Position numbers and translations under genes: made by a program
In this document: positions 1 through 8,432 of the stretch, piece after piece
Layout of the letters: the number at the start of each line of letters is the position of its first letter
How positions within the stretch are numbered: the first letter of the stretch is position 1
NCBI GenBank assembly: GCA_004359425.1
Contig: PTEU01000001.1
Coordinates: 1,482,502 to 1,546,501 of the forward strand
DNA: 64,000 nt
Reading direction: 5' to 3'
Source: Ideonella sp. MAG2
Lineage (GTDB): Bacteria; Pseudomonadota; Gammaproteobacteria; Burkholderiales; Burkholderiaceae_C
Notes under the pieces: generated by a model
What the model saw: only the letters and a program-made list of their open reading frames with translations
What the model was told of the DNA's origin: nothing
The model's database searches: none

Positions 1-166
1 CGACGACCGTAACGTGGACATGGCCCGCAATGCCAGCGCCCGCCACGCCCAAGGCAAACAAGTGTTTGTGGCCGTGGGAGCGCTGCACATGACGGGGCCA
101 CAAGGCCTACCGGCACTGCTGAAGACGCAGGGGTTTGAGGTGCGACGGGTGATGGCCTTGCCTTAA
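1..166 (+). CDS. TraB/GumN family protein, C-terminal end (partial)
   Basis: The reading frame is open from the window edge to TAA at 164-166 and gives about 54 residues. It contains VFVAVGALHMTG followed by GLPALLKTQGFEVRRV. That matches the end of TraB/GumN (PrgY-like) proteins, where a conserved (V/F)VAVGAxHLxGxxGL segment precedes the last helix. These proteins are usually about 300 residues and often carry a signal peptide or lipobox, but the N-terminal part lies outside the window. A protease-like or pheromone-shutdown role is proposed for the family, and the biochemical role is unclear. No downstream partner is visible because an assembly junction follows at 737. Confidence 0.6.
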   Translation, partial: DDRNVDMARNASARHAQGKQVFVAVGALHMTGPQGLPALLKTQGFEVRRVMALP

Positions 167-240
167 ACCCAGTGCCCAAAATGGGTGCGTGACCGCCCCG
201 AAAAGAAAGACGGTGTGGAAGCCCTGGACGCAAGAGCCCT

Positions 241-736
241 TCACTCGAGACTTTTTGCGGGTGATGACAGGCTCCCCCGCCGTCGGTTGGCTTTGGGCAA
301 ACCATCCAGCGTACCGACTCGCTCCGCCTGCACTTGCAAGGTGTGCAGCATTTGATCCAACAGGGCAAGATTGGCATCAGAGAACTGGCTCAAAATTCCC
401 TCATTCATGTCTTGCACCTGCGGAAACAGGCTGGCGAAAAGAGCGCGACCCTTGTCGGTGAGCGCCACCGCCGCCTTGCGCTGATCGCCCTGCACCGCGT
501 CGCGCCGCAGCAAGCCCTTGGCCACCAGCGAGGTGATGGCGCGCGAGGTCCGCGCCCTGTCCAAACGGAGATGGTCCGCCAGCTCCGACGACAGCATGGG
601 CCTGCCGTCTGGCAGCGAGGCAATCACGCGCCACTCCCGGCGGGTGATGCCATAGCGGCCTTCACACAGGCGCAGCACGGGTGCACCACCCGCCGCCACA
701 ATCCGGCTGAGCCGAAAAAGCAGCATGTCCTTGAAC
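241..736 (-). CDS. MarR-family transcriptional regulator, N-terminus cut by adapter junction
   Basis: About 165 residues of a winged-helix MarR regulator. The recognition region reads ITRREWRVIASL, then LSSELADHLRLDRARTSRAI, then a wing with GDQRKAAVALTDKGRALF. MarR dimers bind palindromic operators and usually release DNA on binding a phenolic or other small ligand. The 5' end runs straight into the Nextera adapter at 737-774, so the first residues of the open frame (MCIRDR) are translated adapter, not protein. The true start and the promoter are missing. The ligand and regulon cannot be deduced because the right-hand neighbour is joined artificially. Confidence 0.8.
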
Positions 737-774
737 CTGTCTCTTATACACATCTAGATGTGTATAAGAGACAG
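737..774. other. Nextera mosaic-end junction adapter (sequencing artefact)
   Basis: A perfect 38-bp palindrome made of the 19-bp Tn5 mosaic end CTGTCTCTTATACACATCT followed directly by its reverse complement. This is the circularisation-junction adapter of Nextera mate-pair libraries, here left in the assembly. Translated, it gives the database contaminant peptides MCIRDS/MCIRDR and SYTHLDVYKRQ. The sequences on either side (MarR fragment and phaM upstream region) need not be neighbours in the genome. Confidence 0.98.
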
Positions 775-912
775 CCCCACGCGACGGCCTCAGCAGCGCA
801 CAATGAGCGGGTTGCATGCAGCTTGCCTTCCCTTGCGTTCAGCGCTGGGCAGGATGCAGGCGACCTTGATGTCCCCCTTTGCTCACAAGCCCAAGAATCA
901 GGAGACTCTCCC

Positions 913-1638
913 ATGGCAGATTCCAACCCCTTCAGCAAGATGGTGCCCGGCTTTGATTTTTTGCAGGGCCTGGTGAAGAACGCCGGGCAGGCATTGCCCA
1001 GCATTGGCCAGTGGGTGGCGCCGACGCTGGACCCGGTGGAGTTGGAGAAAGAGATTGAGAAGCTGCGCACGGTGCAGTTTTGGCTGGAGCAGAACGCCCG
1101 CATGGTGGGCACCACCATTCAAGCCATGGAAGTGCAGCGCATGACGCTGTCCACCTTGAAAACCATGAATGTCTCGGTGACAGAGCTGCGTGACGCCATG
1201 ACCCTAAAGCCCAGCGCCAGCGCAGACAAAGAGGCTGCGAGCTCATCTGAGCCCAAGAAGACCACCAGCAGCAAACAGGCCGACGCTGCTGAGGAGGCCG
1301 CACCTGCAGGCGTGGTGGACCCCATGCAATGGTGGGGCGCGCTGACCAAGCAATTCACCCAAATAGCGGCCACAGCCATGAAGGAAAGCGCCACGGACGC
1401 CGCTCGCAACCTGGCCGCCAACATGGCCAAGCAGTCCATGGATGCCGCTGCAGACACCCTGAAGAAGGCCGCTTCCATGCCCGCCGCCGTGGCTCAGCAG
1501 GCGGCCGACATGGCCGCCGCAGCCACCAAGACGGTGGCCCAGGCCAGCCGGGCTGCGGCTCCCAAAGCCGCCCCAGCGGCCAAAAAGGCGGCCACCAAGA
1601 CAGCGCGCAAGCCCGCTGCCAAGAAGCCAAGCCGCTGA
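913..1638 (+). CDS. phaM: PhaM-type polyhydroxyalkanoate granule regulatory protein
   Basis: A 241-residue protein starting ATG at 913 behind AGGAGA. The N-terminal half has NPFSKMVPGFDFLQGL, WVAPTLDPVELEKEI and ATIQAMEV-like segments (TTIQAMEVQRMTLSTL), as in PhaM of Cupriavidus and relatives. The C-terminal tail is rich in Lys, Ala and Pro (PAAKKA/TKTARKPAAKK) and resembles histone H1. In the family, PhaM activates PHA synthase PhaC and tethers PHB granules to the nucleoid through this basic tail. A longer open frame starting at 334 includes translated adapter and should not be used. A function in PHA storage is inferred from similarity, since no phaC or phaB lies in the window. Confidence 0.85.
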   Translation: MADSNPFSKMVPGFDFLQGLVKNAGQALPSIGQWVAPTLDPVELEKEIEKLRTVQFWLEQNARMVGTTIQAMEVQRMTLSTLKTMNVSVTELRDAMTLKPSASADKEAASSSEPKKTTSSKQADAAEEAAPAGVVDPMQWWGALTKQFTQIAATAMKESATDAARNLAANMAKQSMDAAADTLKKAASMPAAVAQQAADMAAAATKTVAQASRAAAPKAAPAAKKAATKTARKPAAKKPSR

Positions 1639-1957
1639 CCTGGCTGGGGGCGAAGCCTGGGTGCGCCATGGGGCCATCCGCCGCCCACCACCCCAGGGCT
1701 TGGTGGCCTCACAGGGTTTTCCCGATGTCGTCATCGACTGCCCCGGGCCGCGCTAGCCCGGACCGGCCCGATTTGTGCAGTGCTTCCCTAAACCCTTTCA
1801 CCGAGCTTGAATTGCCGTGGTCGGCGGAAAGTCCACCATTAGCGTTGACTACAATTTTGAAGGGGCACTGGCTGTTTCTCCCTTGGGAGACCACCGCCCG
1901 CCCATCCTGGGACAAGGCCAAGGCGACCCGCCGGGCTCCAGCTTTCTGAAAGTAGTT
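1639..1957. other. Intergenic region, no gene recognised
   Basis: About 320 bases between phaM and the antitoxin gene. Open frames here are shadows. A TTGACT box followed by ACAATTTTGAAG lies near 1845 and may belong to a promoter, but no convincing -35/-10 pair is seen. The frame of the downstream antitoxin is open back to 1817, so a longer N-terminus or a lost toxin remnant cannot be excluded. Confidence 0.4.
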
Positions 1958-2281
1958 ATGGCAAGCAATCCTCCCAAGGCATCGGCATCATCCACGGTCA
2001 AAGCCCCCTCAACCGAGATGGCACGGCACGGCCATAGCCCCGCAGACATGGCGGCCCATCTCGACGCCTGGCTCGGCAAGACCCCCGCTGACCTGCCCGG
2101 CATTGCTCGCGCTTTGGGCGACTTGGCCCGCGCCAAAGGCATGAGTCAGATTGCCAAGGAGACAGGCCTGAGCCGCGAAAGCCTCTACCGTGCACTCAGT
2201 GAAGACGGAAATCCCAGCTTCGCCACCGTGCTTAAAGTGACCCGCGCGCTGGGCGTGCGCCTCCACGCCCAAGCGGCTTGA
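1958..2281 (+). CDS. HTH antitoxin of the HI1420/HigA-like family, without visible toxin
   Basis: 107 residues from ATG at 1958. The C-terminal two-thirds (LPGIARALGDLARAKGMSQ, then GLSRESLYRALS, then NPSFATVLKVTRALG) is the Xre-type helix-turn-helix of the probable addiction-module antidote family. Members normally follow a RelE/HigB-like toxin gene by a few bases and bind both the toxin and their own promoter. No toxin frame is found upstream or downstream. The N-terminal 40 residues are low-complexity and do not resemble the family, so the true start may be the ATG near 2018 or 2048. It may be an orphan antitoxin or the survivor of an assembly deletion. Confidence 0.6.
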   Translation: MASNPPKASASSTVKAPSTEMARHGHSPADMAAHLDAWLGKTPADLPGIARALGDLARAKGMSQIAKETGLSRESLYRALSEDGNPSFATVLKVTRALGVRLHAQAA

Positions 2282-2488
2282 ATCGCGAACCCAGGGCGGG
2301 CAAGCCCCACAACGGAGCCCGAAAAGGCTCAAGTAAGGCATTCAGAAGGTGGACAAAGCACTGACACGAGGTTCATGCCGACACAGGGTATTCCCCTTGC
2401 TTGGGTTCTAACTGCTTTGTGGCCGCTTCAGGCGGATTTCAGCGCTGGCTTGCTAAAGTCCATGGCTTAGCCTTGGACGGAGAAGCTT

Positions 2489-3985
2489 GTGAGTGTGGCA
2501 GCGCAAACGGTATCGGTTGAAGAGCGGCGGCAACGTCAGGCCGAGGTGGTCGCGGCGCTGAAGCCGCTGCTGCCCGCGCATGCGCTGTTGTGGCAGACAG
2601 AAGACACCACGCCCTATGAATGCGACGGCCTGACGGCCTATCGCGAGCGGCCGTTGGCGGTGGCCTTGCCTGAAACCGAAGCCCAAGTCTCCGCCGTACT
2701 GAGCGCCTGCCATCGCCTGAGGGTACCTGTGGTGGCCCGCGGTGCAGGCACGGGGCTGTCGGGTGGCGCCATGCCGAATGCGCTGGGCGTCACACTCGGC
2801 CTAGCGCGCTTTAACCGCATCCTCTCGGTGGACAAGGTCAGCCGCACGGCGGTGGTGCAGTGCGGCGTGCGTAACCTCGCCATCAGCGAGGCCGCCGCGC
2901 CACTGGGCCTGTACTACGCCCCCGACCCATCGAGCCAGATCGCCTGCACCATCGGCGGCAACGTGGCCGAGAACTCCGGTGGCGTGCATTGCCTGAAGTA
3001 CGGCCTCACGCTGCACAACGTGCTGGGCGTGCGCGGCTTTACCGTGGAGGGCGAGGCCATCAGCTTTGGGGCTGATGCGCTGGACGCGCCGGGGCTGGAC
3101 CTACTCAGCCTGATCGTGGGCTCCGAAGGCATGTTGGCCGTGATCACTGAAGTGACGGTGCGCCTGACGCCCAAGCCCCAGCTGGCCCGCTGCATCATGG
3201 CCAGCTTTGACGACGTGCGCCGCGCCGGGGACGCCGTGGCCAGCATCATTGCGGCGGGCATCATCCCGGCTGGGCTGGAGATGATGGACAAGCCCATGAC
3301 GGCGGCCGTGGAAGACTTTGTGCACGCGGGCTATGACCTGAGTGCCGAGGCCATCTTGCTGTGCGAATCCGACGGCACGCCGGAAGAGGTGGAGGAAGAG
3401 ATCGGCCGCATGCTGGACGTGCTGCAGCGCTCGGGCGCCACGCGCATGGCCGTCAGCGAAAACGAGGCCCAGCGCATGCGCTTTTGGAGCGGCCGCAAGA
3501 ACGCCTTCCCCGCCTCGGGCCGCATCAGCCCCGACTACATGTGCATGGACAGCACCATCCCGCGCAAGCGCTTGGCCGACATCTTGATCGCCATTGCCGA
3601 GATGGAGAAAAAGTACGCCCTGCGCTGCTGCAATGTCTTCCATGCGGGTGACGGCAACCTGCACCCGCTGATCCTATTTGATGCCAACGACCCCGACCAA
3701 ATGAAGCGCGCCGAGGCCTTTGGCAACGACATCCTGGAGACCAGCGTGGCCATGGGCGGCACGGTCACCGGCGAGCACGGTGTGGGCGTAGAAAAGCTCA
3801 GCTCCATGTGCGTGCAGTTCAGCCCTGAAGAGCGCGAGCAAATGCTGGCGCTCAAGCGGGCGTTTGACCCGACGGAGCTGCTGAACCCCGGCAAAGCCAT
3901 TCCCACCCTGCACCGCTGCGCCGAGTATGGCCGCATGCACGTGAAGAAGGGCCTGCTGCCCTTCCCTGAGCTGGAGCGTTTTTGA
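2489..3985 (+). CDS. glcD: Glycolate oxidase subunit GlcD (FAD-linked)
   Basis: 498 residues, GTG start at 2489. It carries the FAD-binding PCMH segment VVARGAGTGLSGGA, then IACTIGGNVAENSGG and LIVGSEGMLAVITE. The C-terminal FAD-oxidase domain has NVFHAGDGNLHP and GGTVTGEHGVG, the histidine-bearing motifs of the D-lactate/glycolate dehydrogenase family. It is the catalytic subunit of the membrane-associated glycolate dehydrogenase GlcDEF, which oxidises glycolate to glyoxylate and passes electrons to the respiratory chain. Its TGA overlaps the ATG of glcE. The length is normal and the gene appears complete. Confidence 0.95.
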   Translation: MSVAAQTVSVEERRQRQAEVVAALKPLLPAHALLWQTEDTTPYECDGLTAYRERPLAVALPETEAQVSAVLSACHRLRVPVVARGAGTGLSGGAMPNALGVTLGLARFNRILSVDKVSRTAVVQCGVRNLAISEAAAPLGLYYAPDPSSQIACTIGGNVAENSGGVHCLKYGLTLHNVLGVRGFTVEGEAISFGADALDAPGLDLLSLIVGSEGMLAVITEVTVRLTPKPQLARCIMASFDDVRRAGDAVASIIAAGIIPAGLEMMDKPMTAAVEDFVHAGYDLSAEAILLCESDGTPEEVEEEIGRMLDVLQRSGATRMAVSENEAQRMRFWSGRKNAFPASGRISPDYMCMDSTIPRKRLADILIAIAEMEKKYALRCCNVFHAGDGNLHPLILFDANDPDQMKRAEAFGNDILETSVAMGGTVTGEHGVGVEKLSSMCVQFSPEEREQMLALKRAFDPTELLNPGKAIPTLHRCAEYGRMHVKKGLLPFPELERF

Positions 3986-5082
3986 TGGATGCCGCGCTGA
4001 ACACCCTGGTGGACGCCGTCAAAGCGGCCACCGCTGACCAACGCCCGCTGTGCATCCGTGGCGGTGGCAGCAAAGACGGCCGGGGCGGCCCGCCCGTGGG
4101 CGAGGTGCTGGATGTGCGGCCGCTGTGCGGCATCTCGTCTTATGAGCCCACCGAGCTGGTGATCACCGCCCGCGCAGGCACGCCCCTGCCAGAGCTGGAA
4201 GCCGCTTTGGCCGAGCGCCAGCAGTATCTGCCGTTTGAGCCCCCCCGCTTTGGCGGCGGCACCGTGGGCGGCATGGTGGCTGCGGGGCTGGCCGGCCCGG
4301 CGCGTGCCAGCGTGGGCAGCGTGCGCGACTATGTGCTGGGCGCCACGCTGCTGAACGGCCAAGGTGAGGTGATGAGCTTCGGCGGCCAGGTCATGAAGAA
4401 TGTGGCGGGCTACGATGTCTCGCGCGTGCTGGCCGGCTCCATGGGTGTGCTGGGCGTGATCTGCGAGGTCTCGCTCAAGGTCTTGCCGCTGCCGCCCGCC
4501 AGCCTGACCCTGCGCTTTGACATGGACCAAACCAGTGCGCTGCGTCACCTCAACCAATGGGCGGGCGACCCGCTGCCGCTGAACGCCAGCGTGTGGTGGG
4601 ACGACACTTTGGTGCTGCGCCTGCGCGGGGCTTCTGCTGCAGTGACGGCTGCCGCCCGGCGCTTGGGCGGCGAGCCCATCCCAGAAGACCTGGCGGCACC
4701 GTTTTGGGATGGCCTGCGCGAGCAAACCGATGACTTTTTTACCACGGCCCGCGAGGCGGTTCGCGCCCAAGGCGCCAGCCTCTGGCGTCTCTCGGTGGCG
4801 CCCAGCGCCCCACGCATCTCGCTGGGCGGCGAGCATCTGATCGACCAGTTGGTGGAATGGGGTGGCGGCCAGCGCTGGCTGCTGACCACGGCCAGTGCCA
4901 CTGCCGTGCATGAAGCAGCCCAAGACGCCCGAGGCCACGCCCAACGCTGGTGGGGCGGTGACGGCGGTGCCGATGGCTTTGCGCCCTTGTCGGCCCCGCT
5001 GCTGCGCATCCACCGCGAGCTGAAGCGGGCCTTTGACCCCGCCGGCATCTTCAACCGCCAACGTCTACACCCGGAGTTGTGA
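3985..5082 (+). CDS. glcE: Glycolate oxidase subunit GlcE (FAD-binding)
   Basis: 365 residues from ATG at 3985, overlapping the glcD stop (TGATG). Early motifs are LCIRGGGSKDGRG and EPPRFGGGTVGGMVAAGLAGP, then RDYVLGATLLNGQGE and FGGQVMKNVAGYD, all typical of GlcE. The C-terminus has LKRAFDPAGIFN, the closing motif shared with GlcD. It forms the second flavin subunit of GlcDEF and is required for activity in E. coli. Its TGA overlaps the next ATG at 5082, which starts a methyltransferase frame rather than glcF. In related genomes a methyltransferase gene can sit between glcE and glcF. Confidence 0.93.
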   Translation: MDAALNTLVDAVKAATADQRPLCIRGGGSKDGRGGPPVGEVLDVRPLCGISSYEPTELVITARAGTPLPELEAALAERQQYLPFEPPRFGGGTVGGMVAAGLAGPARASVGSVRDYVLGATLLNGQGEVMSFGGQVMKNVAGYDVSRVLAGSMGVLGVICEVSLKVLPLPPASLTLRFDMDQTSALRHLNQWAGDPLPLNASVWWDDTLVLRLRGASAAVTAAARRLGGEPIPEDLAAPFWDGLREQTDDFFTTAREAVRAQGASLWRLSVAPSAPRISLGGEHLIDQLVEWGGGQRWLLTTASATAVHEAAQDARGHAQRWWGGDGGADGFAPLSAPLLRIHRELKRAFDPAGIFNRQRLHPEL

Positions 5083-5351
5083 TGGAGCACGCCACCGAAG
5101 CCTCGATGCAGGCGTATTACGCTGAGCGGGCCCGCGAGTACGAGGCCGTCTATGCCAAGCCCGAGCGCCAAGCCGACCTGGCCGCCATCAAGGCCTGGCT
5201 GCCTGCCCAGTTTGCCGGGCGCCGAGTGCTGGAAGTGGCCACCGGCACCGGCTACTGGACACCCTCCGCCGCCGCGCAAGCCACCGAGTGGCTGGCCACC
5301 GACATCAACCCCGAAACCCTGGCCGTGGCCCGAGCCAAGGCCCTGCCGCCT
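5082..5351 (+). pseudogene. Class I SAM-dependent methyltransferase, N-terminal fragment
   Basis: About 90 residues from ATG at 5082. A lead helix (AYYAERAREYEAVY) is followed by the SAM-binding motif I VLEVATGTGYW and motif II ATDINPETLAVAR. After roughly residue 90 the frame continues with no break into glcF sequence, so motifs III and IV and the C-terminal half are absent. As it stands this cannot fold as a methyltransferase. The fragment is best explained by a lost segment of the genome containing the rest of this gene and the start of glcF. The substrate is unknown. Confidence 0.7.
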
Positions 5352-6344
5352 TGCGTGCGCCTAGCCGTGCGCTGGCTGCTGAAAGAAGGCCTGCCCTCGG
5401 CCGCGTTTGAGCCCGCGATGAAGCTGGGCCAGATGGTGCGCCCATTGCTGCCTTCCGCGCTGAAAGCCAAGGTGCCGCCCAAGGCCAGCAAAGAAGCCCA
5501 CCGCTGGCCCACCCGGCACCATGAGCGCAAGGTGCTGATGCTGATGGGCTGCGTGCAGCCGGGCATGATGCCCAATATCAATTCCGCCACCGCGCGGGTG
5601 CTGGACGCCGCTGGCATTCAAACCGTGGTGGCCGACGAAGCAGGCTGCTGCGGCGCCATCCGCGCCCACCTGGGCGACCAAGAAGGTGGCTTGAACGACA
5701 TGCGTCGCAACATCGACGCCTGGTGGCCTCTGGTCGAAGGCCTGACCGCCCACGGCGCGGTGGAAGCCATCGTGATGAACGCCAGCGGCTGCGGCGCCAC
5801 CGTCAAGGAGTATGGCCATGCCCTGGCCCATGACCCCGACTATGCCGACAAAGCCCAGCGCATCAGCGCGCTGACCAAAGACCTGAGCGAGTTGCTGCCT
5901 GAACTGGTGGCACCGCTGCAAAAAGCCCTGGCGGCCAAGCGCCACCGGGGTGAGGCACAGCCAGAGGCGGTGCCGCTGGCCTATCACCCGCCCTGCACCC
6001 TGCAACATGCGCAACGCCTGAAGGGTGGTGTCGAAGAACATTTAGCCAAGCTGGGCTTTGAGGTGCGCACTGCCGCCTGCGACAGCCATTTGTGCTGCGG
6101 CTCGGCTGGCACTTATTCCGTGCTGCAGCCCGAGATCTCGCTGCAACTGCGCGACCGCAAACTCAAGGCCCTGGCCAGCGTGCCCGGCGAGACCATTGTC
6201 TCGGCCAATATCGGCTGCATCCAACACTTGCAAACCGGCAGCGAGCGCCCGGTGCGCCACTGGGTGGAAGTGTTGGACGACGCACTCACCGCCGCCCAAA
6301 CCTTGCGCCCAATGCACCCGCTGCGCGAGCCCGCCTCGCTGTGA
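5352..6344 (+). pseudogene. glcF: Glycolate oxidase iron-sulfur subunit GlcF, missing both ferredoxin motifs
   Basis: About 330 residues match the C-terminal two-thirds of GlcF. Both CCG domains are present, with VLMLMGCVQPGMMPN...GCCGAI and later HPPCTLQHAQRLKGG...SHLCCGSAGTYS. The N-terminal domain that carries the two CxxCxxCxxxCP [4Fe-4S] sites is missing, because the frame begins inside the linker directly after a methyltransferase fragment. GlcF normally (about 405-410 residues) relays electrons from GlcDE to quinone. The in-frame fusion to the methyltransferase is most likely an assembly join near 5335-5360, not a real two-domain enzyme. Confidence 0.85.
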
Positions 6345-6760
6345 GTGCCCCTCAGCCTTGCCCTTGCGGCCGCAGCGATGGCGCCGGGCGCCAAGCCCGG
6401 CCGCTCGCCTATGCCGACTGCTGCGGGCGCTGGCACCAGGGCTCTTTGGCGCTGCAAGCGCCCGATGCCGAGAGTCTGATGCGCTCGCGTTACAGCGCCT
6501 TTGTGCTGGACCTGCGAGACTATCTCTTGGCCACCTGGCACCCCGCCCACCGCCCGGCCACCCTGGAGCCACCTGAGCCTGGTTTGCGCTGGCTGGGGCT
6601 GACGGTGAAGCGCCACACCGTCTTGGACGCGCAGCATGCGGACGTTGAGTTTGTGGCGCTGAGCAAGCTGGGCGGGCGCGCCCACCGCCTGCACGAAATC
6701 AGCCGCTTTGAGCGTGACTCGCAAGGCCACTGGCTCTATCTGGACGGCCAGCACCGCTGA
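6341..6760 (+). CDS. YchJ-family protein (UPF0225, SEC-C zinc motif)
   Basis: 139 residues with a GTG start at 6341 that overlaps the glcF stop. The N-terminus CPCGRSDGAGRQ...ADCCGRWH is a SEC-C-like CxC...CC zinc-binding motif. ESLMRSRYSAFVL and a C-terminal SRFERDSQGHWLYLDG are hallmarks of the YchJ/UPF0225 family, which has an NTF2-like fold. The biochemical role is unknown. It is translationally coupled on both sides (the TGA at 6758-6760 overlaps the truC ATG), so it belongs to a glcDEF-ychJ-truC-rarD transcription unit. Confidence 0.85.
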   Translation: MSAPQPCPCGRSDGAGRQARPLAYADCCGRWHQGSLALQAPDAESLMRSRYSAFVLDLRDYLLATWHPAHRPATLEPPEPGLRWLGLTVKRHTVLDAQHADVEFVALSKLGGRAHRLHEISRFERDSQGHWLYLDGQHR

Positions 6761-7545
6761 TGCTTGATTCCTCCGTGGACATGGCCTGGGCCGACGCCGC
6801 GCACGCCGCTGGCCTGCCACTGCTGTGGGCGGACGAGCACTTGTGCGTGCTGCACAAGCCGCCCGCGCTGTTGGTACACCGCAGCGAGCTGGACAACCGA
6901 GAGCAAGATTCGGTGATGGACCGCCTGCGCGCGCTGAGCACCGACTGGCTGGCCCCGGTGCACCGCTTAGACAAAGCCACCTCCGGCCTGCTGATGCTGG
7001 CCCGCAGCCCCGAGGCCGCACGCCAGATGGGCTCGCTGTTCGAGGCCGGGGGCGTGAGCAAGGCCTACCTGGGCCTGGTGCGCGGCTGGCCCGCTGAGCA
7101 GCAGCTGATTGACTACCCCTTGGCCCGCGACCCCGAGCTGCCCAGCACCGGCCAGCCCCACCTGGAAGCGCAAACCGAATTGCAGCGTTTGGCGCGGGTG
7201 GAGTGGCCTTTTGCGGTGGACGCACGCCATGCCAGCAGCCGCTATGCGCTGGTCTGCGCCCGGCCGCACCAAGGCCGCCGCCACCAGATCCGCCGCCATG
7301 CCAAGGCCGTCAGCCACCCGCTGGTGGGGGACACCACCCATGGCAAAGCCCCACACAACCATGCCGTGGCCCGCCACGTGGGCACACCCCGCTTGTGGCT
7401 GCATGCTTGGGGGCTGCGCTTCACCCATCCTTTCACCGCGCAGCCGCTTCGGCTGACAGCCCCGCCGGGGCCTGAGTGGCAGCAGTTGTGCGCCAGCGGG
7501 CCGTGGCTGGACCCGCTGCCCGCGCTGGACACTCCCCTCTTCTGA
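6760..7545 (+). CDS. truC: Pseudouridine synthase, TruC/RluA family
   Basis: 261 residues. It has the RluA-family catalytic motif HRLDKATSGLLMLA, with Asp as the nucleophile, and the preceding LCVLHKPPALLVH. Further on come SKAYLGLVRG and PHQGRRHQIRRHAKAVSHPLVGD, which are typical of TruC, the enzyme that makes pseudouridine 65 in tRNA-Ile and tRNA-Asp. No S4 domain is present, as expected for TruC rather than RluC/RluD. The start overlaps the ychJ stop. Assignment to TruC rather than another short RluA member rests on length and on the RRHAKAVSHPLVGD region. Confidence 0.85.
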   Translation: MLDSSVDMAWADAAHAAGLPLLWADEHLCVLHKPPALLVHRSELDNREQDSVMDRLRALSTDWLAPVHRLDKATSGLLMLARSPEAARQMGSLFEAGGVSKAYLGLVRGWPAEQQLIDYPLARDPELPSTGQPHLEAQTELQRLARVEWPFAVDARHASSRYALVCARPHQGRRHQIRRHAKAVSHPLVGDTTHGKAPHNHAVARHVGTPRLWLHAWGLRFTHPFTAQPLRLTAPPGPEWQQLCASGPWLDPLPALDTPLF

Positions 7546-7550
7546 CCACC

Positions 7551-8432
7551 ATGCATCACGGGCTTTGGGCCGCTGCGGCGTCCTACATCATTTGGGGCTT
7601 ATTCCCACTGTATTTTCATCAGCTGAGCAACGTGCCGTCGCTGGAGATCGTGGCCCACCGCTCGGTCTGGTCCCTGGTGTTTGTGGCCGGCGTATTGGCC
7701 GTGCAGCGCCGCTGGGCCTGGCTGCGCGAGGCGCTGCGCCAGCCCAAGGTCTTGGGCACTTATGCGGCGGCCGCGCTGCTGCTGTCGAGCAACTGGCTGA
7801 TCTATGTCTGGGCCGTCAACCACGGCCATGTGCTGGAGGCCAGCCTGGGTTACTTCATCAACCCGCTGGTGAATGTGCTGCTGGGCGTGTTGGTGCTGCA
7901 CGAGCGCCCGCGCAAGCTGCAATGGCTGGCCCTGGGCGTGGCCGGTGCGGGCGTGGTCTGGATGGCCGTGGCCATGGGCACGCCGCCCTGGGTGGCGCTG
8001 GCCTTGGCCCTGAGCTTTGGCTTTTATGGCCTGATCAAAAAAATGGCGCCGCTGGGCTCGCTCGAAGGCTTGTCTTTGGAGACCCTGCTGCTGGCGCCCA
8101 TCGCGGTGCCCGCCCTGCTGTGGCTGACGCTGCACAGCCCCGACGGCGGCCACAGCCCCAGCACTTGGGCCTGGCTGTTGGTGGCTGGGCCGCTCACGGC
8201 CATTCCGCTGCTGCTGTTTGGCTTTGGCGCCCAGCGGGTCAGCATGGGCACGTTGGGGTTGCTGCAATACCTGGCCCCCAGCCTGCAGTTTGTGCTGGGC
8301 TGGCTGGTGTTTCAAGAGCCCCTCAGCCCGCAACGGCTGCTGGGCTTTGGGCTGATTTGGCTGGCGCTCAGCCTGTACAGCTGGGACTCTTGGCAAGCCT
8401 TGCGGCGCCGCAAAGGCTCAGTCATTGACTGA
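7551..8432 (+). CDS. rarD: EamA-family transporter RarD
   Basis: 293 residues, ATG at 7551 five bases after the truC stop. About ten hydrophobic segments are visible. The beginning AAAASYIIWGLFPLYF, then EIVAHRSVWSL and SSNWLIYVWAVNHGHVLEASLGYFI in pieces, and later LQYLAPSLQFVLG, are RarD hallmarks. RarD is an inner-membrane drug/metabolite transporter family member, named for chloramphenicol sensitivity, and its physiological substrate is unsettled. Its last 11 bases overlap the convergent gene at 8422. Confidence 0.9.
   Translation: MHHGLWAAAASYIIWGLFPLYFHQLSNVPSLEIVAHRSVWSLVFVAGVLAVQRRWAWLREALRQPKVLGTYAAAALLLSSNWLIYVWAVNHGHVLEASLGYFINPLVNVLLGVLVLHERPRKLQWLALGVAGAGVVWMAVAMGTPPWVALALALSFGFYGLIKKMAPLGSLEGLSLETLLLAPIAVPALLWLTLHSPDGGHSPSTWAWLLVAGPLTAIPLLLFGFGAQRVSMGTLGLLQYLAPSLQFVLGWLVFQEPLSPQRLLGFGLIWLALSLYSWDSWQALRRRKGSVID

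Noticed and set aside
334-1638. A 434-codon plus-strand ORF ending in phaM
   Set aside because: Its middle is translated adapter (SYTHLDVYKRQ) and its first part is antisense to the marR fragment. Only 913-1638 is real.
3535-5061. A 508-codon minus-strand ORF
   Set aside because: It is antisense to glcD/glcE, rich in Ala, His, Gln and Arg, with no domain. A shadow of GC-rich coding sequence.
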